A DNA stretch of 64,000 nt from Mariniblastus sp. (GCA_022447555.1 JAKVBF010000012.1:141078-205077), one strand, 5' to 3'. Shown: positions 21,172 through 29,537, counted from the stretch's first letter. The notes: generated from the sequence alone by a model not told the origin. Numbers and translations are program-made.

Positions 21172-21365
21172 GCGGTTGTTTGAATGAGCCCTGTTTTGGT
21201 TAAGGGAGTGGCGAGCGACTGGAATCACGCGTTTAACCGGAGCTGCGTTTGGAGAGGGTTGCAGTATGATTGGGATTAGTGTTCGTTAGATTGAGGGGCG
21301 GGACGCAGAGCCGATCCTTGGAGGGCCGTCCCGGCAGAAAATGGGGGCTCTGGCAGAACCATGCC

Positions 21366-21406
21366 AAAAACACCCCCTCGGATGCATGCCATCCGAGGGG
21401 GTGTTG
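21366..21406 (-). terminator. Strong intrinsic terminator of the EF-hand gene
   Basis: Perfect 14-base inverted repeat CACCCCCTCGGATG (21371-21384) / CATCCGAGGGGGTG (21390-21403) around a 5-base loop, extended by two A-T pairs. Read on the minus strand it is followed by TTTTTGG. It lies about 25 bases beyond the stop of the EF-hand gene. Confidence 0.92.
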
Positions 21407-21428
21407 GTTCATTTTGGTTTCACTTCCA

Positions 21429-22133
21429 TTACTTTTTGTCGTTGTCTTCATCATCAAAGGAAGGACGTTGAGGTCGGCCGTTGCCACCGGGGCCACCCCC
21501 ACGACCTCCGGGACCACCTCGCCCGCCGCCGGGGCCACCACCTCGACCACCTCGACCACCTTCACCACCACGACCCATCATCTGAGAGAAGTCGGGAGAC
21601 ATTTCTTCCATTGAAATTTTGCCGTCGTTGTCCTTGTCTAATTTTTTGAGAGACTTGGCGGCGACCTTAATTTCATCCGCTGAAATTTCGCCGTCTTTAT
21701 CAATATCTAAAATGATAATGATTGGCATCATGGCCATGATTCGTGAGGCACCGCCTCCGCGTCCACCACCGGGTCCACCGCCGGGTCCTCCGCCGGGTCC
21801 ACCACGTCCACCGCCGGGTCCTCCACCGGGTCCTCCACCGGGTCCACCGCCGGGTCCTCCACGTCCACCGCGACCACCTTGAAGCCCGGACATCATAGCC
21901 TGAGCTTCGTTCTTGGTGACAAAGCCATCCTCATTGGCATCCATGCGATCAAAGGCGGCAGCCATCCGGCCAGAGACTTCATCTTTGGCTAATTTGCCGT
22001 CTGAATTCTTATCGTTTTCAAACATGCGGTCAATCATTTGATCGGGACTGAATCCACCTCGCCCGCCTTCTTGTGCATCGGCGTGAGCTATTAGCATGGC
22101 TAAAGTTGCTACGACCATAAGTGCTGTTTTCAT
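21429..22133 (-). CDS. Secreted EF-hand protein with Gly/Pro/Arg-rich linker
   Basis: 234 residues from ATG 22133, which yields a clean signal peptide (MKTALMVVATLAMLIAHADA|Q); the upstream extension of the frame has no such feature. Four EF-hand loops are visible: DKNSDGKLAKDE, DANEDGFVTKNE, DIDKDGEISADE and DKDNDGKISMEE. Pairs 1-2 and 3-4 are separated by a low-complexity GGPGGG/GGRGG linker, with another Gly-rich tail before the C-terminus. Likely an exported calcium-binding protein of unknown role. Downstream of the DUF4956 gene with a 93-base gap, so possibly co-transcribed; followed by a strong terminator. Confidence 0.85.
   Translation of the reverse strand: MKTALMVVATLAMLIAHADAQEGGRGGFSPDQMIDRMFENDKNSDGKLAKDEVSGRMAAAFDRMDANEDGFVTKNEAQAMMSGLQGGRGGRGGPGGGPGGGPGGGPGGGRGGPGGGPGGGPGGGRGGGASRIMAMMPIIIILDIDKDGEISADEIKVAAKSLKKLDKDNDGKISMEEMSPDFSQMMGRGGEGGRGGRGGGPGGGRGGPGGRGGGPGGNGRPQRPSFDDEDNDKK
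21760..21880 (-). repeat. 12-base tandem repeat coding for Gly-Gly-Pro-Gly-type linker
   Basis: About ten imperfect copies of a 12-base unit (plus strand ccgggtccaccg / ccgggtcctccg) inside the EF-hand gene, encoding the GGGP/GGRG linker. Such arrays change length by slippage, so the linker length may vary between strains. Confidence 0.85.
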
Positions 22134-22226
22134 CGCGATTTCTTTCGTTAGGTTGTGAGGCCACTCTAAGGGTGGTTGGTTGCTTAAGTTAATGTCGTCT
22201 GCTTGTTTCGTGTCGGCCAATTCCGG

Positions 22227-22892
22227 TTATACCTTATTGATCGTGGAGTCTCCGTGATCGGGAGGCATAGGGTTTGGGTCGTTTGGATGTAGCGTTTGGG
22301 TTTTATAATAAATAACAATTTGAGCGAGCTGTTTTTTTAGATCAATCCGTTTAATGTCGACTTGATTGATATCGAGCCCCGTCCGAAGGCGCAGGTCGCT
22401 GATCAAATCACCTCGTCTTTCTGGTCGCAGTAAATCGAGCTTGTCATAGATGATAGACCGGAAGTCCGCGATTCTGCGCGACCAACTTCTCTCCATCAAG
22501 AGGGTGATTACAAAGATGGCGCTGTTGACGTACAGCAACTCGGCATAGCTCGTTTGTTTATTAGAGAGGGCGTTGATGACTGCCAGTCCAATCACGATAA
22601 AGAGGTAGGTCATCTCTTTTACCTTAATGGAATTGGTTCGGTAGCGAATGATGGCAAAAATGGCGAACAACCCAAGTGCCATTCCCAAGCCCAAATCCAA
22701 TTTCTTCAAGGTGAAGCAGATGAAGAAAACCATAATGTTCATCAAGATGAACATGAACACATAGTTCATTCGCTTTTGATCGGGTTTGTAAGCAACCCAA
22801 ACAACCAAAATCGTAAACAGAAGGTCGAACGCCAAGCGAATATTGAGCTTGAACAGATCATCGTCAAATAAAGGGACTTCCAGAAATTCCAT
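22227..22892 (-). CDS. DUF4956 integral membrane protein
   Basis: 221 residues from ATG 22892, which is preceded by AGGA at good spacing; the longer frame would start at TTG 23003. Four or so membrane helices lie in the first 140 residues (LAFDLLFTILVVWVAY, MNYVFMFILMNIMVFFICF, LGMALGLFAIFAIIRYRT, YLFIVIGLAVINAL). The RYRTNSIKVKEMTYLF segment, which marks DUF4956, follows helix 3. The C-terminal 90 residues are cytoplasmic-like. In other bacteria DUF4956 genes often sit with CotH or VTC/polyphosphate-polymerase genes; here the neighbour is an EF-hand protein. Function unknown. Confidence 0.85.
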   Translation of the reverse strand: MEFLEVPLFDDDLFKLNIRLAFDLLFTILVVWVAYKPDQKRMNYVFMFILMNIMVFFICFTLKKLDLGLGMALGLFAIFAIIRYRTNSIKVKEMTYLFIVIGLAVINALSNKQTSYAELLYVNSAIFVITLLMERSWSRRIADFRSIIYDKLDLLRPERRGDLISDLRLRTGLDINQVDIKRIDLKKQLAQIVIYYKTQTLHPNDPNPMPPDHGDSTINKV

Positions 22893-23078
22893 TAGTTCCT
22901 GACCAAAATGTGAGGGAGTCTTAATACTATCTTTTAACCAATTATTCAGGGGTTGGTTTCGTGCGGTAGAAGCTAAAGGGGCCAAATTGTTAACAATACG
23001 CAAAAAAGCACAATCTTTTCGCGGTTTTCATGTTGTTTCTTACTGAAGTGGTTCGCTTGCAAAAACAGCGAGCAAGGG

Positions 23079-23331
23079 GTTGTCCTCGAAATAGAGATGC
23101 AAGGACAACTGTTAGAGGACAGCTCAGAAACCGTTGCAACTTGGCAGGCTCACGAAGGCTAGGCCAAGGTGGATCGATCGTATGTCGGCGTTGAAGCCAG
23201 CGCCCCCACCTTGAATGGCTTGGCCTATTACCGCTCTTACGTTTCTCGCATCTTGACCCTCTAGCGGGGATCGGCCATGGTTAGCAGCAGTGTGTCAAGA
23301 AGATCAGTCGACTGACACACGGCTTAGTTGT
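23079..23331 (+). promoter_or_regulatory. Structured leader upstream of the sodium:solute symporter gene
   Basis: Three potential hairpins in the 400-base gap: GTTGTCCT (23079-23086)/AGGACAAC (23102-23109); a left arm at 23161-23172 (AGGCCAAGGTGG) able to pair either with CCACCTTG (23206-23213) or with CTTGGCCT (23219-23226); and GTGTGTCA (23290-23297)/TGACACAC (23313-23320). The middle pairings exclude each other, as in attenuators. Regulatory function is inference; no known riboswitch class was recognised. Confidence 0.4.
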
Positions 23332-23385
23332 AGGCATTCCCCTACCAGGCGTTCCCCTACGAGGCATTCCCCTACCAGACATCCC
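23332..23385 (+). repeat. 15-base tandem repeat, 3.6 copies
   Basis: AGGCATTCCCCTACC (23332-23346), AGGCGTTCCCCTACG (23347-23361), AGGCATTCCCCTACC (23362-23376), then a partial AGACATCCC. It ends about 20 bases before the symporter start codon, where the ribosome-binding site should be. Confidence 0.85.
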
Positions 23386-23404
23386 TTTTTAATCGAACAA
23401 GCTC

Positions 23405-25036
23405 ATGGACCCACTCAGTATTATTTCATTTTGTTTATTTACAGCCTTTGTTGGAGTGCTGACTTGGTGGCTTACGCGAGGCGATGATCATTCAAGCAGC
23501 AAGGGTTATTTTTTGGCGGGCCGAACGCTAACGTTTCCTTTAATTGCCGGCTCTTTACTGCTCACGAATTTATCGACCGAACAAATGGTCGGTCTTAATG
23601 GCGCGGCATTCACTGACGGTTTGTCGGTAATGGTGTGGGAAATTGTCGCCATCATCGCGTTGGTATTTATGGCATGGTTTTTTCTGCCGCGATTTCTCAA
23701 GAGTGGCGTGGCCACCGTACCCGAGTATCTTGAAATCCGATTTGACTCACAGACTCGCATCATCGCCAATCTGATTTTTTTGTTAGCTTACGTTGGGATT
23801 TTATTGCCGATTATTTTGTACACCGGTGCCACGGGGATGATCGGCATCATGGGAGTCGAATCGTTGATCGGCGATTTACCGGAGAGGATTGGAGTCGAGC
23901 GCGAGACCTGTGCACTGTGGCTGATCGTTTGGTTAGTGGGACTGGCTGGGTCCGTCTATGCGCTGTTTGGTGGATTACGTACGGTGGCGATTTCTGACAC
24001 GATCAATGGTGTTGGATTGTTGATCGGCGGTTTCTTGATTACTGGATTTTCATTGTCACAACTCGCTGACGGTGGTGGCTTGCTCGAGGGCGCTCAGCGT
24101 TTAGTGAGTGAGCAGCGGGAGCGTTTTAACTCTGTGGGCGGCCCTGAAGCGTCCGTTCCGTTTGGGACCATCTTTTCAGGGGTCTTTTTACTGCACTTGT
24201 TTTATTGGACTACGAACCAGCAGATCATCCAACGAACCTTGGGTGCCAAGAGCCTGGCCGAAGGCCAAAAAGGTGTGTTATTGACCGGGGCCCTCAAATT
24301 AATGGGACCCATTTACCTGGTGATACCTGGGATGATTGCTTGGTCTTTATTTGCCGGGCAAGACGTCAAGCCGGATCAGGCTTACGGCCAGTTGGTACGG
24401 TCCGTTTTGCCGGGTCCGCTCGCCGGTTTTTTTGCCGCGGCACTCATTGGTGCCATTCTGTCTAGTTTTAATTCGGCGCTTAATAGTTCGTGCACGCTCT
24501 TTAGTTTAGGTCTCTACAAAAAACTATTTCGTCCGACGGCGAGTGAGAAGCAAATCGTTTGGTCTGGGAAGGTATTTGGTTGGGTCGTCGCGATCAGTGC
24601 CATGTGCATTGCACCTTTGTTGGGCAATACAACCAGTATTTTCGACTACCTGCAAAAAATGAACGGGATGTATTTTATTCCTATTTTCGCGGCGGTGCTG
24701 GTGGGTATGTGCACTCGGAGGGTGCCGGCGCGAGCTGCCAAGTTAGGCTTGGTACTAGGATTTGTCTTAATTGCACTGGGATATTTTGTGCCTCCGTTTG
24801 ATGTAATCGCCAAATCGATGAATGAGTATCATTTCTTGGGTGTCGTGTTTGGTTGGTTGGTGGTCATGATGTTAGTTATGGGGGAACTGTGGCCACGTGC
24901 CACGGAGTTTGAGCAACGCGACGTGCAGGCTGTCGACATGACTCCTTGGCGTTTTGTTCGGCCGGCAGGACTGACATTAATCGCCCTCGTATTTTTGATC
25001 TATGTCACGCTGGCAAATTTTGATGTGCTTCGTTAA
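23405..25036 (+). CDS. Sodium:solute symporter (SSS/SLC5 family)
   Basis: 543-residue polytopic membrane protein with about 13-14 hydrophobic helices, as expected for the family. Family-like segments include GYFLAGRTLTFPLIAGSLLLTN (N-terminal helix 1 region, in parts), STEQMVGLNGAAF, ATVPEYLEIRFD, YALFGGLRTVAISDTINGVG and a late AALIGAILSSFNSALNSSCTLF that carries the Na+-site serines. Imports a sugar, organic acid or similar solute with sodium; the substrate is not deducible. The following sulfatase-DUF1080 gene is co-directional, which suggests, but does not prove, a role in uptake of glycan breakdown products. Confidence 0.9.
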   Translation: MDPLSIISFCLFTAFVGVLTWWLTRGDDHSSSKGYFLAGRTLTFPLIAGSLLLTNLSTEQMVGLNGAAFTDGLSVMVWEIVAIIALVFMAWFFLPRFLKSGVATVPEYLEIRFDSQTRIIANLIFLLAYVGILLPIILYTGATGMIGIMGVESLIGDLPERIGVERETCALWLIVWLVGLAGSVYALFGGLRTVAISDTINGVGLLIGGFLITGFSLSQLADGGGLLEGAQRLVSEQRERFNSVGGPEASVPFGTIFSGVFLLHLFYWTTNQQIIQRTLGAKSLAEGQKGVLLTGALKLMGPIYLVIPGMIAWSLFAGQDVKPDQAYGQLVRSVLPGPLAGFFAAALIGAILSSFNSALNSSCTLFSLGLYKKLFRPTASEKQIVWSGKVFGWVVAISAMCIAPLLGNTTSIFDYLQKMNGMYFIPIFAAVLVGMCTRRVPARAAKLGLVLGFVLIALGYFVPPFDVIAKSMNEYHFLGVVFGWLVVMMLVMGELWPRATEFEQRDVQAVDMTPWRFVRPAGLTLIALVFLIYVTLANFDVLR

Positions 25037-25202
25037 TGGGTTATCGGAAAATAATTGATGGGGCCTGATATAATGGATGACTCCCGGCGTTGGTCTCTCT
25101 ATATTATTATCCTGATTTTTAGTCGTTGAGATCCATTCCCTAATTGATCGCGGTGCCGGAAAAATCTCTGTGCAACGCGGGTATGACGAAGGAAGAACTG
25201 TG

Positions 25203-27440
25203 ATGTTGAACTACCTGACGCGACGCGATCTGATCTTGGGCTGTCTGTTGCTGACGACTTTGGCGATTGGGCCAGGCGCTTGGGCTGAGGAACGCCCTAA
25301 TATCCTATTCATCATGTCAGACGACCACGCGGCTCATGCCATCGGGGCTTATGGTGGACGGTTGGCCGGGTTGAATCCGACCCCAACCCTAGATCAGCTG
25401 GCCTCAGAGGGAGTGTTGTTGGAAAACGTATTTTGCACCAACTCGATCTGCACTCCTAGCCGAGCGACGATCATGACGGGGCAATATTCGCATGTGAATG
25501 GCGTGACGACACTCAATGGATCGATTCAAGCCAAACAGCAGTATCTACCGCGACTGCTGAAGCAAGCAGGGTACGAGACAGCCATGATTGGCAAGTGGCA
25601 CTTGAGAGCGGAGCCGGCCGAATTTGATTTCTACACCGTGTTGCCAGGACAGGGCTCGTATTTCAATCCCATCTTTCGTACTCGAGGCAAGCTTCCATGG
25701 CCCAAAAATGAAACGCGTTCAGCCAGCTACAACGCCAAACATTCTTCGGATGCAATTACGGATATCTCACTGAAGTGGCTCAAAAACCGCAAGCAGAAAG
25801 ACAAACCGTTTTTTCTCATGCATCACTTCAAAGCCCCCCATGATAATTTTGAGAACGCGGAACGCTACGACTTCCTATATGAGAATGACACAATTCCGGA
25901 ACCGGCTAGTCTGAGAGAACGCGGAAAGCACGGTCCTCAAGGCAAGCCGGCTTTTGGGACCTCTGTTGGAAAGCGAAATCAGCGACGTAACATGGGCGAT
26001 CACATGTTTGTGGAAGACTCTCTTTCGGATGAGGAGTATCAATCTAAAGCCTACCAGCGTTACCTGAAGAAATTCCTGCGATCAGTACGAGGTGTGGATG
26101 ATAACGTCGCTCGTCTGATTGACCACCTAAGGCGGACAGGCGAACTTGATAATACTGTGATCATCTACACGGCTGATCAGGGATTCATGCTGGGCGAACA
26201 CGATTATATTGACAAGCGCTGGATGTACGAAGAATCGTTGCGAATGCCTTTTATCGCGCGCTATCCGGCGCAATTCCCGGCCGGGAAAACGAGTGACGCG
26301 ATCATCAATAACGTCGACTTCGCCCCCACTTTGTTGGATATTGCCAGAGTGGAACCCCCAAAGTCTATGCAAGGCCGAAGCTTTCTTGCGATGTTAAAGG
26401 GCCAGCCTGAACCGTCTGGTTGGCCTCAAGCTTCTTATTACAGGTACTGGATGCATATGGCGCATCACGATAACCCGGCGCATTTTGGTATCCGGACCAA
26501 AGATCACAAGCTGATCCATTTTTATGGTCTACCGTTAGATGCTCCCGGGGCTCAACCGCAGCCTACCGAACCCTATTGGGAATTTTATGATTTACGAACG
26601 GATCCTAACGAAATGAACAACCTGATCGAGGATCCGCAACAAGCTTCAACGGTTCAGCGTTTGAAAGAGGAGCTGGCACAACTACAAGCCCGAGTGGGCG
26701 ACTCATTTGATCCCCCGCAAGAACTTGAGCCCGAAGATTTTTTCCCAGATCAGTCCCAATTACCGGCGGCGGTTCCCCGTGAGGGCATTGTGTTGCTGGG
26801 TCCCAAGACCAATCGATTTACCGGGCGTAATGGGACTGAGGTGGATTGGCCTATTGAGTCAGGGGTGGCCACATCGACCCCTGGGGGAAGCAACTTCAAC
26901 CACATCCTTTCCCAAGTTCATTTTCGGGATGCGGACATTCATGTGGAATTCATGTTGCCCGAAAAAGGGCCGGGCAACAGTGGGATTTATATTCACGGGA
27001 ACTACGAACTACAAATCCTGAATACGCATAACAAATCCAAGATTACGATGGATGATATGGGAGCTTTGTATGGATTCCAGCCGGCATTGGTCAACGCTGC
27101 TAAGCCCCCGGGGCAATGGCAGGTTTACGATATTCGGTATCGGGCGCCACGACGGGGGGAGGATGGCGAAATTATGAAGCCGGGCTCGGTCACCGCGTTT
27201 CTGAATGGCGAGAAAGTCCAAGACCGAACTCAATTTAAAGAGCCACGATCCTCTTTCCACCCCTATCGTCATGGTGTGACGGACTATCTGAGACAAATCG
27301 GTCAACGCCAGAAGCAGACTTCGGTGGGGCCGGTATTCCTGCAAGATCACAACAATCCAGTGAAGTTTCGGAATGTATGGATCGTCCCCTTAGATGATCA
27401 AAGTAAGGAATACGATCCAGGGGCAGTCTCGACTGATTAA
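25203..27440 (+). CDS. Secreted sulfatase fused to DUF1080 (3-keto-disaccharide hydrolase-type) domain
   Basis: 745 residues from ATG 25203, preceded by AAGGAAG at good spacing; it gives a signal peptide ending AWAE|E. The sulfatase domain covers about residues 30-480: Asp40/Asp41 (FIMSDDHAAH), formylglycine motif Cys83 (ICTPSRATIMTG), and late site YTADQGFMLGEHDYIDKRWMYEE (in parts). Residues about 530-735 are a DUF1080 jelly-roll domain (HILSQVHFRDADIHVEF, GNSGIYIHGNYELQIL, GPVFLQDHNNPVKFRNVWI). The fusion suggests that desulfation and binding or cleavage of the same glycan are combined in one exported enzyme. Substrate unknown. Confidence 0.92.
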   Translation: MLNYLTRRDLILGCLLLTTLAIGPGAWAEERPNILFIMSDDHAAHAIGAYGGRLAGLNPTPTLDQLASEGVLLENVFCTNSICTPSRATIMTGQYSHVNGVTTLNGSIQAKQQYLPRLLKQAGYETAMIGKWHLRAEPAEFDFYTVLPGQGSYFNPIFRTRGKLPWPKNETRSASYNAKHSSDAITDISLKWLKNRKQKDKPFFLMHHFKAPHDNFENAERYDFLYENDTIPEPASLRERGKHGPQGKPAFGTSVGKRNQRRNMGDHMFVEDSLSDEEYQSKAYQRYLKKFLRSVRGVDDNVARLIDHLRRTGELDNTVIIYTADQGFMLGEHDYIDKRWMYEESLRMPFIARYPAQFPAGKTSDAIINNVDFAPTLLDIARVEPPKSMQGRSFLAMLKGQPEPSGWPQASYYRYWMHMAHHDNPAHFGIRTKDHKLIHFYGLPLDAPGAQPQPTEPYWEFYDLRTDPNEMNNLIEDPQQASTVQRLKEELAQLQARVGDSFDPPQELEPEDFFPDQSQLPAAVPREGIVLLGPKTNRFTGRNGTEVDWPIESGVATSTPGGSNFNHILSQVHFRDADIHVEFMLPEKGPGNSGIYIHGNYELQILNTHNKSKITMDDMGALYGFQPALVNAAKPPGQWQVYDIRYRAPRRGEDGEIMKPGSVTAFLNGEKVQDRTQFKEPRSSFHPYRHGVTDYLRQIGQRQKQTSVGPVFLQDHNNPVKFRNVWIVPLDDQSKEYDPGAVSTD

Positions 27441-27507
27441 GACCGTTTTCGATCAGTGATGAAGATTTCTTAGCTGGGTCTACCGACACCTTATCGTGAA
27501 TCCCAAT

Positions 27508-28365
27508 CTACCGATCGTTGTTGCTTGGGTCAGTCGGTTGATTGCCGGACGGATCTGGATTGTTCGATTCGCGATCCGCCGCCCGTTTCTCGGCGGCCTG
27601 AACGGCGTCTTGAGATAATGGGGGCTCGACGCCTGATTGCTTGAATTTGGACAGCCACTTTTCAGTGGCCTCCAATCCCGGCGCAAAACCCCACGGGCCT
27701 CGCTCGGCGGCAACCGCCAAGCGACCATCGGTTCGAACGAGAAACACGCGGTCTGGATGCGCTTGGTAAGCCAAGTTGACGCTGTTGTTCATGTTGTCGA
27801 TTAACATGGGCATTGTTAAGGACTTGTCATTGATCAGCATCTCCGCGGTCTGGCATCGCTCATTGTAGTTTTTATGTTCTTTGATGCCTAAGGATCTGCC
27901 GGCGCCCATAGGTCGAGGGCCGTCTGCCGCGTGGGCTTCGCGAATGTAAACCATTCGGAAATCAGCAACATCTTTGAACTCGTTGTACATTCGCTCCATA
28001 GAACCAACCTGGTTCAAAAAGGGAGGTCATGTGTAGCTACCAAAAAAGAGAATGACGGGTTTTTTAGACCGCAATGCAGCCAAGTGGGTCTGCGATTTTC
28101 CATCCAAAGATTGGAGCTTAAAGTCGGGGGCTTGCTCTCCCACCATTAAACGGTTGGCGTCGGACTGGCCACGTCCTCGGCCCCCTCCTCTGTCGGGTCG
28201 ATTGTTACGATTGCCCTGCCGATATCGCTGCTTAAAATCGGAACGCTCTGCTGGCTGGTTATCTTGCTTTTGAGTTTCTTGCTTTTGAGTTTCTTGACCG
28301 GAAATCTCGTTCCCGTTAGGGCTCAAAGCAAACGCGAGCACGATGCAAACAAGGGATTGCTTCAT
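27508..28365 (-). CDS. Predicted selenoprotein: iodothyronine-deiodinase-like thioredoxin-fold protein with in-frame UGA (Sec113)
   Basis: I read one 285-residue gene through an in-frame TGA at 28029-28027. The N-terminus (ATG 28365) is a signal peptide (KQSLVCIVLAFALS), then a Gln/Arg/Gly-rich linker, then a redoxin start (GEQAPDFKLQSLDGK). The stop falls exactly in VILFFGSYT-TGA-PPFLNQ, which aligns with the vertebrate deiodinase active site FGSxTUPPF. The following frame continues the same fold: DVADFRMVYIREAHAADG, MPMLIDNMNNSVNLAYQAHP and GPWGFAP. Translation resumes in the same frame, and a SECIS-like hairpin follows the TGA. Likely a periplasmic or extracytoplasmic selenol redox enzyme; iodine chemistry is not shown. 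Downstream of ctaA by 170 bases. Alternative: a gene broken by a nonsense mutation, less likely given the motif. Confidence 0.88.
27994..28029 (-). promoter_or_regulatory. Bacterial SECIS-like element and recoded UGA
   Basis: Minus-strand order: TGA (28029-28027), lower stem CUCC (28025-28022), internal loop, upper stem GAACC (28015-28011), loop AGGUU (28010-28006), GGUUC (28005-28001), UAU, GGAG (27997-27994). The apical loop begins 16 bases after the UGA and has G at its second position. This fits the known bacterial SECIS rules and resembles the AGGU loop of E. coli fdhF. Confidence 0.8.
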
Positions 28366-28535
28366 AGCTTTTTCCAAGCAGTTGGGTGAGCGGTAAAAGT
28401 TGCACGAAAACGAGTTGAAGTCTAATGGTAAGCGATCGAACGAACGAAGGCTATTAAGAAACATGGTTGGGATTGCCAAAAACGACACGAGAATCGCCTC
28501 GCTTACAAAAAATTTGTTTCGGGGTGGCGATATCG

Positions 28536-29537
28536 CTAAGGCGTTCGACGTTGCCTGCCAGTGGATCCCACTCGGAGGATCCAGTGCCAAGTGACTGCCA
28601 GTAGGACCGCCGTAGTTCCTACATGCAAGACTTGGACGACTTGGAAAACGGCAATGTGAGCCAGCACGATTCCCATCAGCATCATCGCCACCACCATTCC
28701 AAAGATCAGCTTTGGCTCAACGACCCGCAAGCCGTCGGTCCTTCGGGAGAACCACAAGATCAGCCCTGAGGTAATCAGAAGGGTCCATGAAAAACTACGA
28801 TGCACTTTGTAAATGATTGTTGAACCAAGTTCCCCGATCCACTCCTCTCGGTTCAACTCACCAGCTGCTTTTGCCAGTTCATCTGTTTGCTCCCGGACTT
28901 GACTACCCAATAAGCCTTCTGCAAAGAGGCAAGAAAAAAAGAGCAGGGAAACGGTCATCAACGTTCGCCAGTCCTTGGCCCCCAGTTTCCTGTAACCTGC
29001 ATCGGGTCGTGATAACCAGATGATTGTCACGAGCAAGGTGATCAAGAGAAAAGCCAGAGCCATATGAAGCGTGATGATGCCGGGTTGTAGCCCGCTGCGT
29101 ACAACGATCGCCCCCATGATGGCGTTGAAGAGCACGTCGATCAAACTGAGCCAAGCCAGCAAGATGATCCATCCTTTGTGCTTTTTAGCGGTAAATGAAA
29201 ACAACGCTAACAAAAGAGAGGCTAATCCCAATGGCAGTGAGGTCAAGCGATTAATAAATTCAATCCAAGTGTGGACCGGGTCAAAGCTATCCAGAATCGT
29301 TTCTCTCGTGATCGAGTCAGGGTCGATACCTTTTCGCGCTGCATGTCGTTTGAATTTATCCAGGTCAAGTTTATCAACGTCGATTTGATCAACATGAGTT
29401 GGCGGGATCAAACGTCCCCAACAGGTGGGCCAATCGGGACAGCCCAAACCAGAACCGGTTACGCGGACGGTGGCGCCGACCAATACGAGAATGGTTACCG
29501 AGATCAGGGCAATCCAGGCGAGACGATTGACGATCAT
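28536..29537 (-). CDS. ctaA: Heme A synthase, COX15/CtaA family
   Basis: 333-residue polytopic membrane protein converting heme O to heme A for cytochrome c oxidase. Eight helices are visible. Conserved segments: GATVRVTGSGLGCPDWPTCWG with its paired cysteines, VHTWIEFINRLTSLPLG (heme-ligand His in the helix), IITLHMALAF, YKVHRSFSW and QVLHVGTTAVLL, i.e. the four heme-binding His positions. It starts at ATG with no evident Shine-Dalgarno. The selenoprotein gene follows 170 bases downstream on the same strand; a common transcript is possible. Confidence 0.93.
   Translation of the reverse strand: MIVNRLAWIALISVTILVLVGATVRVTGSGLGCPDWPTCWGRLIPPTHVDQIDVDKLDLDKFKRHAARKGIDPDSITRETILDSFDPVHTWIEFINRLTSLPLGLASLLLALFSFTAKKHKGWIILLAWLSLIDVLFNAIMGAIVVRSGLQPGIITLHMALAFLLITLLVTIIWLSRPDAGYRKLGAKDWRTLMTVSLLFFSCLFAEGLLGSQVREQTDELAKAAGELNREEWIGELGSTIIYKVHRSFSWTLLITSGLILWFSRRTDGLRVVEPKLIFGMVVAMMLMGIVLAHIAVFQVVQVLHVGTTAVLLAVTWHWILRVGSTGRQRRTP

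Noticed and set aside
21619-21882. Proline-rich plus-strand frame opposite the EF-hand gene
   Set aside because: It is the reverse translation of the Gly-rich repeat and has no independent support.
23332-23385. Short tandem repeats as a CRISPR array
   Set aside because: The 15-base units follow each other without spacers and no cas gene is nearby.
27508-28017. The frame at 27508-28017 as an independent gene starting at TTG
   Set aside because: Its N-terminus falls inside the deiodinase active-site motif and it lacks its own ribosome-binding site. It is the in-frame continuation of the gene interrupted by TGA.
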